A stretch of 64,000 bases of DNA from CAVXGU01 sp963761615 (GTDB lineage: Bacteria > Acidobacteriota > Vicinamibacteria > Vicinamibacterales > CAVVIG01), in the NCBI GenBank assembly GCA_963761615.1, contig CAVXGU010000003.1:2790001-2854000 (forward strand). The letters run 5' to 3'. Of the stretch, positions 1-7,476 are shown one piece after another (position 1 is the first letter of the stretch; the number at the start of each line of letters is the position of its first letter). Below the pieces are notes generated by a model. The model ran no database searches. It was given only the letters and a program-made list of their open reading frames with translations, and was not told the origin of the DNA. The translations under genes and the position numbers were made by a program.

Positions 1-338
1 TCGTCCTCGATGAGCCCGTCCGTATGGGCGATACCGAGGGCGTCGAGAAAGGCCCCCATCAGCCGCCGCTGCGCGGACAGGTGGTACACGATGAGGGCGC
101 GGGCGGCGACGGAGTCCGGCACCGCGAGCAGACTGGCCAGGTGGCGGGTCTTCCGGTCGAGGTCGAGGCCAATCACCGTCTTGGGGCGGAACTTCTTCTG
201 CTGCGCGATGAGGAGCGCGGCCTGCACCTGGTCGTCGATCGCGTCGTCGTCGCTCCAGAATGCCCGGGCCACCTTGAGGCGCTGATCGCTGGTCATCTGT
301 TTCCACAGGCGTGACGGGGTCAGATTCGGCGCGTCCAT
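1..338 (-). CDS. Hypothetical protein, 3' end outside window
   Basis: The first 112 codons of a minus-strand gene are visible; the rest lies left of the window. The ATG at 338 is chosen because a TAGAAT box (346-351) ends seven bases upstream with no Shine-Dalgarno, a spacing seen for many genes here. The protein begins MDAPNLTPSRLWKQM and continues as a soluble, mostly helical, charged sequence with no signal peptide or membrane segment. I do not recognise the family. It is transcribed away from the AlgI-like gene. Existence of the gene is well supported by its frame and composition; its function is unknown. Confidence 0.6.
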   Translation of the reverse strand, partial: MDAPNLTPSRLWKQMTSDQRLKVARAFWSDDDAIDDQVQAALLIAQQKKFRPKTVIGLDLDRKTRHLASLLAVPDSVAARALIVYHLSAQRRLMGAFLDALGIAHTDGLIED

Positions 339-345
339 TCCTGCT

Positions 346-351
346 ATTCTA
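346..351 (-). promoter_or_regulatory. -10 box, leaderless-type
   Basis: TAGAAT on the minus strand ends 7 bases before the ATG at 338. Read on the plus strand the adjacent TATTCT (345-350) could also serve the divergent AlgI-like gene, whose GTG lies 24 bases further on. No -35 match is evident. Confidence 0.4.
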
Positions 352-374
352 GTCGGGACGAGCCGCCACCGCCG

Positions 375-1838
375 GTGCTGTTCACCGAACCCACGTTTCT
401 CTTTCTGTTCCTGCCGGTCCTCCTGGCGCTCTACTTCGCCCCGCGCGCAGGCGGAGCCCGTGCGCACGCCCGCTACGCCAACTGGCTGCTCTTGGCCGCG
501 AGCGTCGTCTTCTACGTGACCGGCGGCGGCTGGTTCACGCTCCTGATGCTCGGCTCGATCGCCTTCAACTACCGGATGGCCATCGGGGTCGACCGGAGCC
601 GCGGCACGCCGGCGGCCCACTGGTGGCTCGGGATCGCCATCGCGGTCAACCTCACCGTCCTCGGCATCTTCAAGTACGCCAACTTCTTCGCGGACAACGT
701 CAACGCCCTGATGCTGGCGACGGGTGGAACCGCCCTGCACGTGCCGCGCGTCCTGCTGCCGATCGGGATCTCCTTCTTCACCTTCCACGCCATCTCCTAC
801 GTCGTCGACGTCCACCGGAAGGACGCCGCAGCGCAGAAGAACCCCGTGCACGCCGCGCTCTACCTGCTGCTGTTCCCGCAGCTGATCGCCGGACCGATCA
901 TCCGCTACCGCGACATCGCCGACCAGCTCGCCCGCCGGACGGTCGGCCTGGACGACTTTGCGATCGGGGCGCGCCGGTTCGTGACCGGGCTGGCCAAGAA
1001 GGTCCTCGTGGCGAACATCGTGAGCCAGCCGGCCGATCGGATCTTCGCGATGCCCCCCGCGCAGTGGACAGCCGCCTACGCGTGGATCGGCGTCGTGTGC
1101 TACACGCTCCAGATCTACTTCGACTTCTCCGGCTACTCGGACATGGCCATCGGCCTGGGCCGGATGTTCGGCTTCCGCTTCCCCGAGAACTTCCGCTGGC
1201 CGTACGTCGCCCGGACGGTGCGGGAGTTCTGGCAGCGCTGGCACATCACCCTGTCGACGTGGTTCCGCGACTATCTCTACATCCCGCTCGGCGGCAACCG
1301 GCTGTCGCCCGCCAGGACCTACGCCAACCTCGTGACCGTGTTCTTCCTGTGCGGACTCTGGCATGGCGCGAGCTGGAACTTCGTCATCTGGGGCCTGCTC
1401 CACGGGACGTTCCTGGTCCTCGAGCGTCTCGGCATGGCCCGGCGCATCGCCGGCTGGTGGGCACCGCTCCAGCACGCCTACACGATGGCGGTGGTGATGG
1501 TGGGCTGGGTGTTCTTCCGGGCCGACACGCTGACGCACGCCATGCTGTTCCTCAAGGCCATGGCGGGCCTCGGCGCCGGCGCGCCGACGCCGTACGCGAC
1601 GGCCTGGTTCCTGACCCCGGTGGTCTGGCTCTCCCTGCTGGCGGGCATCGTGCTGTCGGCGCCTGTCGCGCCACGCCTGGCGCAGTGGCGCGACCGCGTC
1701 GTCGGCGACGGCGCGCGACCGGCGGCCGCCTGGTCGATGGCGGCGGCCGCCTCGGCGGGCTTCACGATCCTCCTGCTGGCCTCCATCATCCAGGTCGCAG
1801 CCGGCACGTACGACCCGTTCATCTACTTCAGGTTCTGA
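375..1838 (+). CDS. MBOAT-family membrane O-acyltransferase (AlgI-like)
   Basis: A 487-residue multi-pass inner-membrane protein of the MBOAT family. AlgI/DltB-type members pass an acetyl group across the membrane for O-acetylation of an exported polysaccharide. Visible hallmarks are the N-terminal FTEPTFLFLFLPVLLALYF segment, the central PQLIAGPIIRYRDI stretch, REFWQRWHITLSTWFRDYLY, and LCGLWHGASWNF with the presumed catalytic His at residue 330. Length fits AlgI (about 500). The start is a GTG. Its stop overlaps the ATG of the next gene (TGATG), so the two are translationally coupled. No alginate polymerase genes are present, so the acceptor polymer is unknown. Confidence 0.88.
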   Translation: MLFTEPTFLFLFLPVLLALYFAPRAGGARAHARYANWLLLAASVVFYVTGGGWFTLLMLGSIAFNYRMAIGVDRSRGTPAAHWWLGIAIAVNLTVLGIFKYANFFADNVNALMLATGGTALHVPRVLLPIGISFFTFHAISYVVDVHRKDAAAQKNPVHAALYLLLFPQLIAGPIIRYRDIADQLARRTVGLDDFAIGARRFVTGLAKKVLVANIVSQPADRIFAMPPAQWTAAYAWIGVVCYTLQIYFDFSGYSDMAIGLGRMFGFRFPENFRWPYVARTVREFWQRWHITLSTWFRDYLYIPLGGNRLSPARTYANLVTVFFLCGLWHGASWNFVIWGLLHGTFLVLERLGMARRIAGWWAPLQHAYTMAVVMVGWVFFRADTLTHAMLFLKAMAGLGAGAPTPYATAWFLTPVVWLSLLAGIVLSAPVAPRLAQWRDRVVGDGARPAAAWSMAAAASAGFTILLLASIIQVAAGTYDPFIYFRF

Positions 1839-3034
1839 TGGCCGATCCCCTCCCCTCCTCGCGGGCCTCGCGCGCCATGCGGACCGCGCTCGCGGCGGTC
1901 TTCCTGGCGATCGTCGCTGCGCCCGGCATCGGCCTCATCGTGAGCACGCACGCGGCCACGGTGTCGGCGACCGAGATGCGCGACCTCGCCCCCTGGCCGG
2001 GATGGTCGTGGCAGGCGAAGGCGATCGCCGGCTGGCCGTCGGCCTTCAAGAGCTACTTCGTCGACCACTTCGCCTTCCGGGACTCGCTGATCCACTGGCG
2101 GGCCGAAATCTACTGGCGCGGCTTCGGCACGTCGTCGACCGACACGGTGATGGTCGGGCGCCACGGCTGGCTCTTCTACGCCGACGACGGCGGCCTGCAG
2201 GACTACGTGCAGACCGATCCGTTCCCGAGGGACGACCTCGACGCCTGGCGGACGACCCTGGAACGCACGCGCGACTGGCTCGCCGCGAAGGGCATCCGCT
2301 ACCTCGTGGTCTTCGCGCCCGACAAGCCGGCCATCTATCCGGGGTACATGCCGACGTCGCTGCGGCGGATGAGCCCGGACTACCGCGTCGACCGGCTGCT
2401 CCGGTACCTCGGGGACCACTCCGACCTCGACGTGATCGACCTCCGGCCGATCCTGACCGCGGCTGCCGCGACGTCGACCGTGCCCCTCTACGACCCCTAC
2501 GACACGCACTGGAACGACCGCGGCGGGCTGATCGGCTACGAGGCCATCGCCTCGAAGCTCCACCAGTGGTTCCCCGCGATTGTCCCGACGCCGCCCGGCG
2601 ACTTCGTCGCCTCGGCGTCGGTGCCGCATCCCGCCGGAATTCACGGCGATCTCGCCCGCATGATGGGACTGGCGTCGGGCGGCGGCGTCGAGATGGGATC
2701 GCTCGTGCCGCGGGAGGGGCGGGTGGCGAAGATCGTCGAGCCGGCCGTTCCGAACCCGTACGGAGAGGACGGGCGGCTCGTGACCGAGATCGCCGGGTCG
2801 ACGCTGCCGCGCGCGGTCATCTTTCGCGACTCGTTCACCAGCCGGCTGATCCCGTACCTCTCCGAGCACTTCAGCCGCGCGGTCTATCTCTGGGAGAACG
2901 ACTTCGACCCCGACGTCGTCTCGCAGGAGCACCCCGACGTCGTCATTCAGGAGTACGTGGCGCGGCACCTCTTCACGTTCGTGCCGTCGCCGGAGCTCGT
3001 CCCCTCGACCACGAAGCTCCAGGCGTCACGATGA
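1838..3034 (+). CDS. AlgX/AlgJ-like SGNH-type acetyltransferase
   Basis: A 398-residue protein with an N-terminal signal anchor (about residues 15-40) and a periplasmic SGNH-hydrolase-like domain of the AlgJ/AlgX group. Visible motifs are HGWLFYADDGGLQDY near residue 105, FAPDKPAIYP near 160, the Asp/His segment YDTHWNDRGG near 220, and the nucleophile segment FRDSFTS near 328. In this family the protein receives acetyl groups from the MBOAT partner and transfers them to the polymer. The one-base overlap with the AlgI-like gene confirms a functional pair. The start ATG overlaps the previous stop. The open frame continues upstream of this ATG, but that part overlaps the AlgI-like gene out of frame and is not real. 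Confidence 0.85.
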   Translation: MADPLPSSRASRAMRTALAAVFLAIVAAPGIGLIVSTHAATVSATEMRDLAPWPGWSWQAKAIAGWPSAFKSYFVDHFAFRDSLIHWRAEIYWRGFGTSSTDTVMVGRHGWLFYADDGGLQDYVQTDPFPRDDLDAWRTTLERTRDWLAAKGIRYLVVFAPDKPAIYPGYMPTSLRRMSPDYRVDRLLRYLGDHSDLDVIDLRPILTAAAATSTVPLYDPYDTHWNDRGGLIGYEAIASKLHQWFPAIVPTPPGDFVASASVPHPAGIHGDLARMMGLASGGGVEMGSLVPREGRVAKIVEPAVPNPYGEDGRLVTEIAGSTLPRAVIFRDSFTSRLIPYLSEHFSRAVYLWENDFDPDVVSQEHPDVVIQEYVARHLFTFVPSPELVPSTTKLQASR

Positions 3035-3058
3035 CGCGCCGACGCGCCCTCCGGCTAC

Positions 3059-3168
3059 AGCGGTTTCGAGATCGATGTCGCCCCGAGATTGGTGTCGCCG
3101 CGGACCTCCAGGTCCGCCCATGCGAAGCCGACCTGAAGGTCGGCCGCCACAGCGAAACGAAAACCGCT
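3059..3168 (-). repeat. Stop-codon-abutting two-hairpin element, copy 1
   Basis: A 110-bp element bounded by inverted ends AGCGGTTT (3059-3066) and AAACCGCT (3161-3168). Inside are two perfect hairpins, GCGGACCT-CC-AGGTCCGC and CCGACCT-GA-AGGTCGG. It fills the space between two convergent genes. Its AGCGGTTTTCG end directly follows the TGA of the Dabb gene (3169-3171) with no intervening base. Copies 2 and 3 lie at 10551-10662 and 43127-43237. Confidence 0.85.
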
Positions 3169-3459
3169 TCAGGTCTCGAAGTCGACGGCGACCACGTGCG
3201 CTGAGAGCGACGTGCCGTGCCGGGCGACCGGCACGTGATCCGGGTTGACCTGGTAGGCATCGAGCGCCGCCCGGTCCGGAAACGTCACCACGAGACCGGT
3301 GTCATAGGACCGCGCCGACCGCACCACGTCGGCGCCCACTTCGATCTTCAGAACGCCCGGCAGCGCGGCGAGCGCCCTGAGCTGCGCGCGGTGATCCTCG
3401 CGCGCCGCCTCGTCCACGTCCGTCCTGTACTTGAAGCACACCAGATGCAGCAGCGGCAT
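3169..3459 (-). CDS. Dabb-family stress-responsive alpha/beta-barrel protein
   Basis: A 96-residue protein matching the Dabb (dimeric alpha-beta barrel) family: MPLLHLVCFKYRTDVDE at the N-terminus, a central LRALAALPGVLKIEVGADV helix-strand, and the C-terminal NPDHVPVARHGTSLSA segment typical of the fold. Members form small homodimers. Some are stress proteins and some are cyclases or monooxygenase-like, so no substrate can be assigned. The ATG at 3459 is preferred over an upstream in-frame start because the conserved fold begins there. It lies 16 bases after the previous gene, suggesting co-transcription. Repeat element copy 1 begins immediately after its stop. Confidence 0.8.
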   Translation of the reverse strand: MPLLHLVCFKYRTDVDEAAREDHRAQLRALAALPGVLKIEVGADVVRSARSYDTGLVVTFPDRAALDAYQVNPDHVPVARHGTSLSAHVVAVDFET

Positions 3460-3475
3460 GGGTCGGCCTGTCTCC

Positions 3476-3826
3476 CTAGAGCTCTTCGCCCTCGATGTCA
3501 TCGTCGGCGACGTCCACGACGGCGGCGTGCACGTCGATGCGGAACCACTCGCGGAACGTCTTGAGATCGCGCGTCGCCGGCCAGACCGACTCGTCGTCGG
3601 TCCATGCCGCGAGCTGGAACTCGAAGAGCCACGACACGTTCTCCTCGACCCACTCGAGCAGATCCTCTTCCAGCTCCACCTCGGGCAGCAGGAACGCCGT
3701 GCCGTAGGTCCGGGCGGGCGACACCGTGATCGCGCCCCTGCTGGCGTCGGCGTCGCACGAGCGCATCCAGTCGAGATAGGGCTGTGCGCCGGTGATCGTC
3801 ACGGCCGTGCGGTTGACGACTCGCAT
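3476..3826 (-). CDS. Conserved-looking acidic hypothetical protein
   Basis: A 116-residue soluble, acidic protein beginning MRVVNRTAVTITGAQPYLDW and ending in a very acidic tail (VVDVADDDIEGEEL). There is no signal peptide or membrane segment, and I do not recognise the family. The ATG at 3826 is chosen because the recognisable sequence starts there and because TACAAT (3834-3839) ends seven bases upstream, fitting a leaderless start. The gene's first 28 bases overlap the 3' end of the metallopeptidase gene in another frame. The following Dabb gene starts 16 bases after its stop. Confidence 0.65.
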   Translation of the reverse strand: MRVVNRTAVTITGAQPYLDWMRSCDADASRGAITVSPARTYGTAFLLPEVELEEDLLEWVEENVSWLFEFQLAAWTDDESVWPATRDLKTFREWFRIDVHAAVVDVADDDIEGEEL

Positions 3827-4389
3827 GGCGACAATTGTAGTGCAGCAAGTTCGGGCATGGACGCGTTCCGCCGGAGCCACGCGCGCGCCTGTTCGTACTC
3901 GGGACACGCGCCCGCCACGAGCTTCCAGAACGTGGGCGAGTGATCGAGCCGCTTCAGGTGCATCAGCTCGTGGAGGATCACGTAGTCGCGGACCCAGGCG
4001 GGCATCGCCACGAGCCGCCAGTTGAGGCAGATGTGCCCGGTCCGGGAGCACGATCCCCACCGCCAGCGCTGGTTCCGGATGCTGACGCGCGCCACCGCGA
4101 GACCGTGCTGCGCGGCCAGCTCGAACAACCGCGCCGGCAGCTCGGTGCGCGCGCGCGAGCGCAGCGCGCGCTGGACCTCGGGGGGCGGCGCCAGCTGCTC
4201 GGCCAGCGCCCGCTCCTCCGCGACGCGGCGGCGCTCCTGCTCGATCCAGGCCTGTTCCCGCTCCACGAACGCCAGGGCCTCTCGTCGAGAGCCCCAGCGG
4301 GGCATCGACACCCGGACGGTGCCGTCCGGGCGGACCCGGATGATGTAGCGCCGGGCGCGCCGATGGCGCACGACGTGCACGCCGGTCAC
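3799..4389 (-). CDS. YgjP-like zinc metallopeptidase domain protein
   Basis: A 196-residue cytoplasmic protein of the YgjP/SprT-like (DUF45, M48-related) family. The zinc-binding helix HELMHLKRLDHSPTFW (near residues 145-160) supplies the HExxH histidines and a downstream His. The preceding RWRWGSCSRTGHICLNWRL is the other family hallmark. The N-terminal third is a basic strand region followed by a helix rich in Arg and Glu. Start: a GTG at 4389 overlapping the SDR stop (GTGA), which means translational coupling. The cellular substrate of this family is not established. The open frame extends further upstream but only inside the SDR gene. Confidence 0.8.
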   Translation of the reverse strand: MTGVHVVRHRRARRYIIRVRPDGTVRVSMPRWGSRREALAFVEREQAWIEQERRRVAEERALAEQLAPPPEVQRALRSRARTELPARLFELAAQHGLAVARVSIRNQRWRWGSCSRTGHICLNWRLVAMPAWVRDYVILHELMHLKRLDHSPTFWKLVAGACPEYEQARAWLRRNASMPELAALQLSPCESSTARP

Positions 4390-5195
4390 GGCCGCGCCTC
4401 CGGCCCGGCCGACTCCAGGATCCGCGCCGAGCGCAGCCAGAGTCCCCCGTCGACGACGAGCGTCACCCCGGTGATGAAGGCGGCGGCCTCCGAGCACAGG
4501 AACAGTGCGGCCCCCGCGACGTCGTCGATTGCGGTCAGCCGGCCGAGCGGGCAGTCGCGCGCCACAGCCGCCCGCGTGGCCTCGCTCGTCAGCCTGCGGA
4601 CGCCCTCGGTGCCGGCCGTCGGCCCGGGCGCGATGCCGTTGACCCGGATGCCATGGCCGCCCCACTCGGTGGCCAGCACCCGCGTCAAGGCATCGATCCC
4701 GGCCTTGGCGGCCGACACGTGCGCCTGCCCGAGCGTCCCCAGGTAGTGCAGGGTCGCGCTGATGTTCACGACGACGCCGCCGCGGGCCTTGAGGTGCGGG
4801 AGTGCGGCCCTCGAGACGTTGAACGTGCCCTTGAGATTGATGTCGACGACCGTACCGAATCCGTTCGGTGACAGGTCCTCGGCCAGGCAGACGAAGTTGC
4901 CCGCCGCGCCGTTGATCAGGATGTCGAGTCGGCCCAGCGCCTCGACCGACTCGCCGACCACGCGCTGGACGTCGGCGGCGTTCCGCACGTCGCCGGCGAC
5001 GGCGTGTGCGCGCCCGCCCGCGGCCCGGATGTCGTCGGCCGTCGGGCTCAGATGATCCATCACGCGGCTCGTGACGGCGATGTCGCAGCCCGCGGCCGCC
5101 AGCGCGAGCGCCAGGCCGCGGCCGATGCCCGTGCCCCCTCCGGTGATCAGCGCGGCGCGTCCCCGGAGGAAGCCGTCCCGAAAAGGTGTCGTCAT
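4386..5195 (-). CDS. SDR oxidoreductase, 2,4-dienoyl-CoA-reductase-like
   Basis: A 269-residue classical short-chain dehydrogenase. The Rossmann motif TGGGTGIGRG is near residues 18-27. NGAAGNF is the NAG-equivalent, and the catalytic region is the Ser of NISATLHYLGTLGQAHVSAAKAG with Lys in SAAKAG. The usual YxxxK tyrosine is replaced in this segment (HVSAAK), as in the peroxisomal/2,4-dienoyl-CoA reductase branch, which also shares the PNGFGTVVDINLKGTFNVS segment. The likely reaction is NADPH-dependent reduction of 2,4-dienoyl-CoA. The ATG at 5195 is preferred over the GTG at 5201. It is divergent from the DAHP synthase gene, and the YgjP-like gene overlaps its stop. Confidence 0.82.
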   Translation of the reverse strand: MTTPFRDGFLRGRAALITGGGTGIGRGLALALAAAGCDIAVTSRVMDHLSPTADDIRAAGGRAHAVAGDVRNAADVQRVVGESVEALGRLDILINGAAGNFVCLAEDLSPNGFGTVVDINLKGTFNVSRAALPHLKARGGVVVNISATLHYLGTLGQAHVSAAKAGIDALTRVLATEWGGHGIRVNGIAPGPTAGTEGVRRLTSEATRAAVARDCPLGRLTAIDDVAGAALFLCSEAAAFITGVTLVVDGGLWLRSARILESAGPEARP

Positions 5196-5203
5196 GATCA
5201 CGC

Positions 5204-5225
5204 TATACTAAGGGTTTCGAGACCC
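5204..5225. promoter_or_regulatory. Shared divergent promoter with palindrome
   Basis: The 31-bp space between the SDR and DAHP synthase starts holds TATACT (5204-5209, plus) overlapping TAGTAT (5210-5205, minus). This is followed by a 16-base near-palindrome AGGGTTTC/GAGACCCT (5210-5225) ending at the aroF-like ATG. Neither gene has a Shine-Dalgarno. The palindrome would cover the plus-strand transcription start and could be an operator; that is inference. Confidence 0.4.
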
Positions 5226-5226
5226 T

Positions 5227-6282
5227 ATGATCCGACCAACCGACGATCTCCGCATCCGGGAGACGCGGCCGCTCATCCCGCCGGCGATTCTCCTCGAGGA
5301 GATCCCGATCTCCGACCGCGCCTCCAACGTCGTCGCCGACGCCCGGCAGGCGATCACCGACGTCATCGAGGGCAGGGACCCCCGTCTCGTGGTCATCGCC
5401 GGTCCGTGCTCCATTCACGACACGCGCGCCGCGCTCGAGTACGCCGACCGCCTGCACGCCCTCGCGACCCGCTATGCGGACGCGCTCGTGGTCGTGATGC
5501 GCGCGTACTTCGAGAAGCCCCGCACGTCGGTCGGCTGGAAGGGGCTCATCAACGACCCGGACCTCGACGAGAGCTTCCACATCAACAAGGGACTGCGGCT
5601 CGCCCGCCAGCTGCTGCTCGACGTGAACGACCTCGGGCTGCCCACGGCATCGGAGTTCCTCGACACCCAGATCCCGCAGCACATCGCCGACCTGACCTCC
5701 TGGGTCGCGATCGGCGCCCGCACCACCGAGAGCCAGGTCCATCGCGAGCTGGCGTCCGGCCTGTCGATGCCGGTCGGGTTCAAGAACACCACGGACGGGA
5801 GCGTGGAGGTGGCCATCGACGCGGTCGTCGCGGCGCGGTCGCGGCACTGGTTCCCGTCGGTGACCAAGCAGGGCGTCTCGGCCATCTTCCAGACGGCCGG
5901 GAACGAGACCTGCCACGTGATCCTGCGGGGCGGATCGCGGACCGGTCCGAACTACGACGCCGAGCACATCGCCAAGGTCGTCGAGCGGCTGGCGGCGCGC
6001 GGCCTCCGCGAGACCGTCATGGTGGACTGCTCGCACGGGAACAGCCGGAAGGACCACCGGAAGCAGATCGAGGTCGCCGCGGATATCGCCCGGCAGGTCG
6101 CCGGTGGGTCGCACCGCATCTTCGGCGTCATGCTCGAGAGCAATCTCGTGGAGGGCCGGCAGGACTTCGTGCCGGGCTGCCCCGCCGTCTACGGCCAGAG
6201 CATCACGGACGCCTGTCTCTCGTTCGAGCAGACCGAACCCCTCCTGGACCAGCTGGCGAACGCCCAGCAGCGGCGCCGATAA
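5227..6282 (+). CDS. aroF: 3-deoxy-7-phosphoheptulonate (DAHP) synthase, type I
   Basis: A 351-residue class I-alpha DAHP synthase that condenses phosphoenolpyruvate with erythrose-4-phosphate, the first step of the shikimate pathway. Visible hallmarks are AGPCSIHD near residue 59, the PEP-binding MRAYFEKPRTSVGWKG near 98, GARTTESQVHRELASGLSMP near 160, FKNTTDG, and the metal-ligand stretch VMVDCSHGNSRKD near 265. Length and order match E. coli AroF/G/H. Which allosteric class it belongs to cannot be told from the sequence. Start ATG follows a TATACT box by 17 bases without a Shine-Dalgarno. A hairpin after the stop probably ends transcription. Confidence 0.95.
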   Translation: MIRPTDDLRIRETRPLIPPAILLEEIPISDRASNVVADARQAITDVIEGRDPRLVVIAGPCSIHDTRAALEYADRLHALATRYADALVVVMRAYFEKPRTSVGWKGLINDPDLDESFHINKGLRLARQLLLDVNDLGLPTASEFLDTQIPQHIADLTSWVAIGARTTESQVHRELASGLSMPVGFKNTTDGSVEVAIDAVVAARSRHWFPSVTKQGVSAIFQTAGNETCHVILRGGSRTGPNYDAEHIAKVVERLAARGLRETVMVDCSHGNSRKDHRKQIEVAADIARQVAGGSHRIFGVMLESNLVEGRQDFVPGCPAVYGQSITDACLSFEQTEPLLDQLANAQQRRR

Positions 6283-6316
6283 AAAAAGGCCGCGGCGCCT
6301 CACGGCACCGCGGCCT
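6281..6316 (-). terminator. Rho-independent terminator for the 331-residue exported protein gene
   Basis: A GC-rich stem of 12 bp with one mismatch (6288-6299 with 6304-6315, 4-base loop) is followed on the minus strand by seven T residues (6287-6281). It lies just after the minus-strand stop at 6339. On the plus strand it could also halt aroF transcripts, though only a pyrimidine-rich tail follows there. Confidence 0.8.
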
Positions 6317-6338
6317 CGTCTCTCTCGGCAGCCCGTCG

Positions 6339-7334
6339 CTACTTCGCGACGTTGACCTTCACGAGCGCGTTGGTCCAGCAGCACTGCTCGCCGCCGCCGC
6401 CATCGCCCGACGTGTCGTTGATCTGCGCCCGGAGCCAGTACTCGCCCGGCGTGTCGAACCAGGCTTCCGTATTGACGTTGGTCCAGAGCTTCGGGTCGCC
6501 GTTGTTGGTGATGTCCAGTTCGGTGTCGTCGAGCGTCACCCAGCCGGGACCGCGGTACTTGGTCCACTGGACGGTGATATCCGGACGGCGTCCGCCGCGC
6601 CCGCGCCCGCGTCCCGCGGCCGCCGCACCCGCCGCCGCCCCACCTCGCCCGGCGGCCCCGGCGCGACCTGCAGCCGCCCGTCCGCCCGCCAGCCCGGCCG
6701 GGCTGCTGGATCCGCGCCGCTGCGGATCGTAGTCAGGCGTCGGGGGCGCGTCCTTCGCCCAGATCGACAGGGGCACCGCCTCGTTGACCTTGCCGTCCAG
6801 GTTGAGCGTCGCCGCAATCGGGGGGCCGGTCATCTCGGTGCCGTCCTGGGTCCACTTGAACACGGGGGGCGTATTGCCCTGCGCGGGCATCAGAAAGAAA
6901 TCGACCCAGTACGGCGGATTCACCCAGAACTGCACCTTCGCCGTCTGGCCGTTCGCCACGAGGGTCCACGTGAGCCGGTTCGTGCCGAAGTCCTTGGGCA
7001 GCTTGATGGCGAAGACGCCGTACTGTCGGCCCGTCAGGAAGTGCGTCGGCTGGCCCATGTCGGCCGTGCCCTCGAAGTGGTTGTTCGGCCCGATGGGGAT
7101 GTCCAGTTCCTGATCCTTGTTGCGGTTGTAGTAGCCGATCAGAATGGCGTTGCTTCCGTCCTTGAGCGGCCCCCAGCCCTCGAAGGCGGGGTAGATCGCC
7201 TGCCCTCTGCCTGTGTACGGCCCTTCGAGCACGCCGGGGGTCGGCGGCAGCCGCTGCCCGATCCCGACAGCGATCCAACCACCAACGAGGACAGCAGCCG
7301 CAAGGACCGTAACGGCCGACCGATGCACATGCAT
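6339..7334 (-). CDS. Exported hypothetical protein with Gly/Arg-rich insert
   Basis: A 331-residue protein with an N-terminal signal sequence (hydrophobic residues about 6-24, VTVLAAAVLVGGWIAVGIG). The body looks beta-rich, with stretches such as QYGVFAIKLPKDFGTNRL and AWFDTPGEYWLRAQIND. Near residues 205-250 lies a low-complexity Ala/Gly/Arg insert (AAAGRGRGRGGRR). A Cys pair (EQCCW) lies near the C-terminus. I do not recognise the family. The ATG at 7334 starts the signal peptide, and AGGAG lies 12 bases upstream. It follows the cytochrome c/PHM-like gene by 142 bp, so the two may act together outside the cytoplasm. Confidence 0.7.
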   Translation of the reverse strand: MHVHRSAVTVLAAAVLVGGWIAVGIGQRLPPTPGVLEGPYTGRGQAIYPAFEGWGPLKDGSNAILIGYYNRNKDQELDIPIGPNNHFEGTADMGQPTHFLTGRQYGVFAIKLPKDFGTNRLTWTLVANGQTAKVQFWVNPPYWVDFFLMPAQGNTPPVFKWTQDGTEMTGPPIAATLNLDGKVNEAVPLSIWAKDAPPTPDYDPQRRGSSSPAGLAGGRAAAGRAGAAGRGGAAAGAAAAGRGRGRGGRRPDITVQWTKYRGPGWVTLDDTELDITNNGDPKLWTNVNTEAWFDTPGEYWLRAQINDTSGDGGGGEQCCWTNALVKVNVAK

Positions 7335-7363
7335 GATGGGAAACGACTCCTGATGGGTAAGTT

Positions 7364-7391
7364 GGGTGCCGCCGGTGGACCGGCGGCACCC
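7364..7391. other. Strong perfect hairpin between two exported-protein genes
   Basis: GGGTGCCGCCGGT (7364-7376) pairs perfectly with ACCGGCGGCACCC (7379-7391) across a two-base loop. No T-run follows on either strand, so it is more likely an mRNA processing, stability or attenuation element than a classical terminator. It lies about 30 bases upstream of the 331-residue gene. Confidence 0.6.
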
Positions 7392-7476
7392 GGTATTCAT
7401 GGTCGTGCGGACCTTCGGATCCGCCCGCGCGACGGCCGGCTCGAGAGCCTGCGCCACGCGCGAGCTTCGGTCGCTG

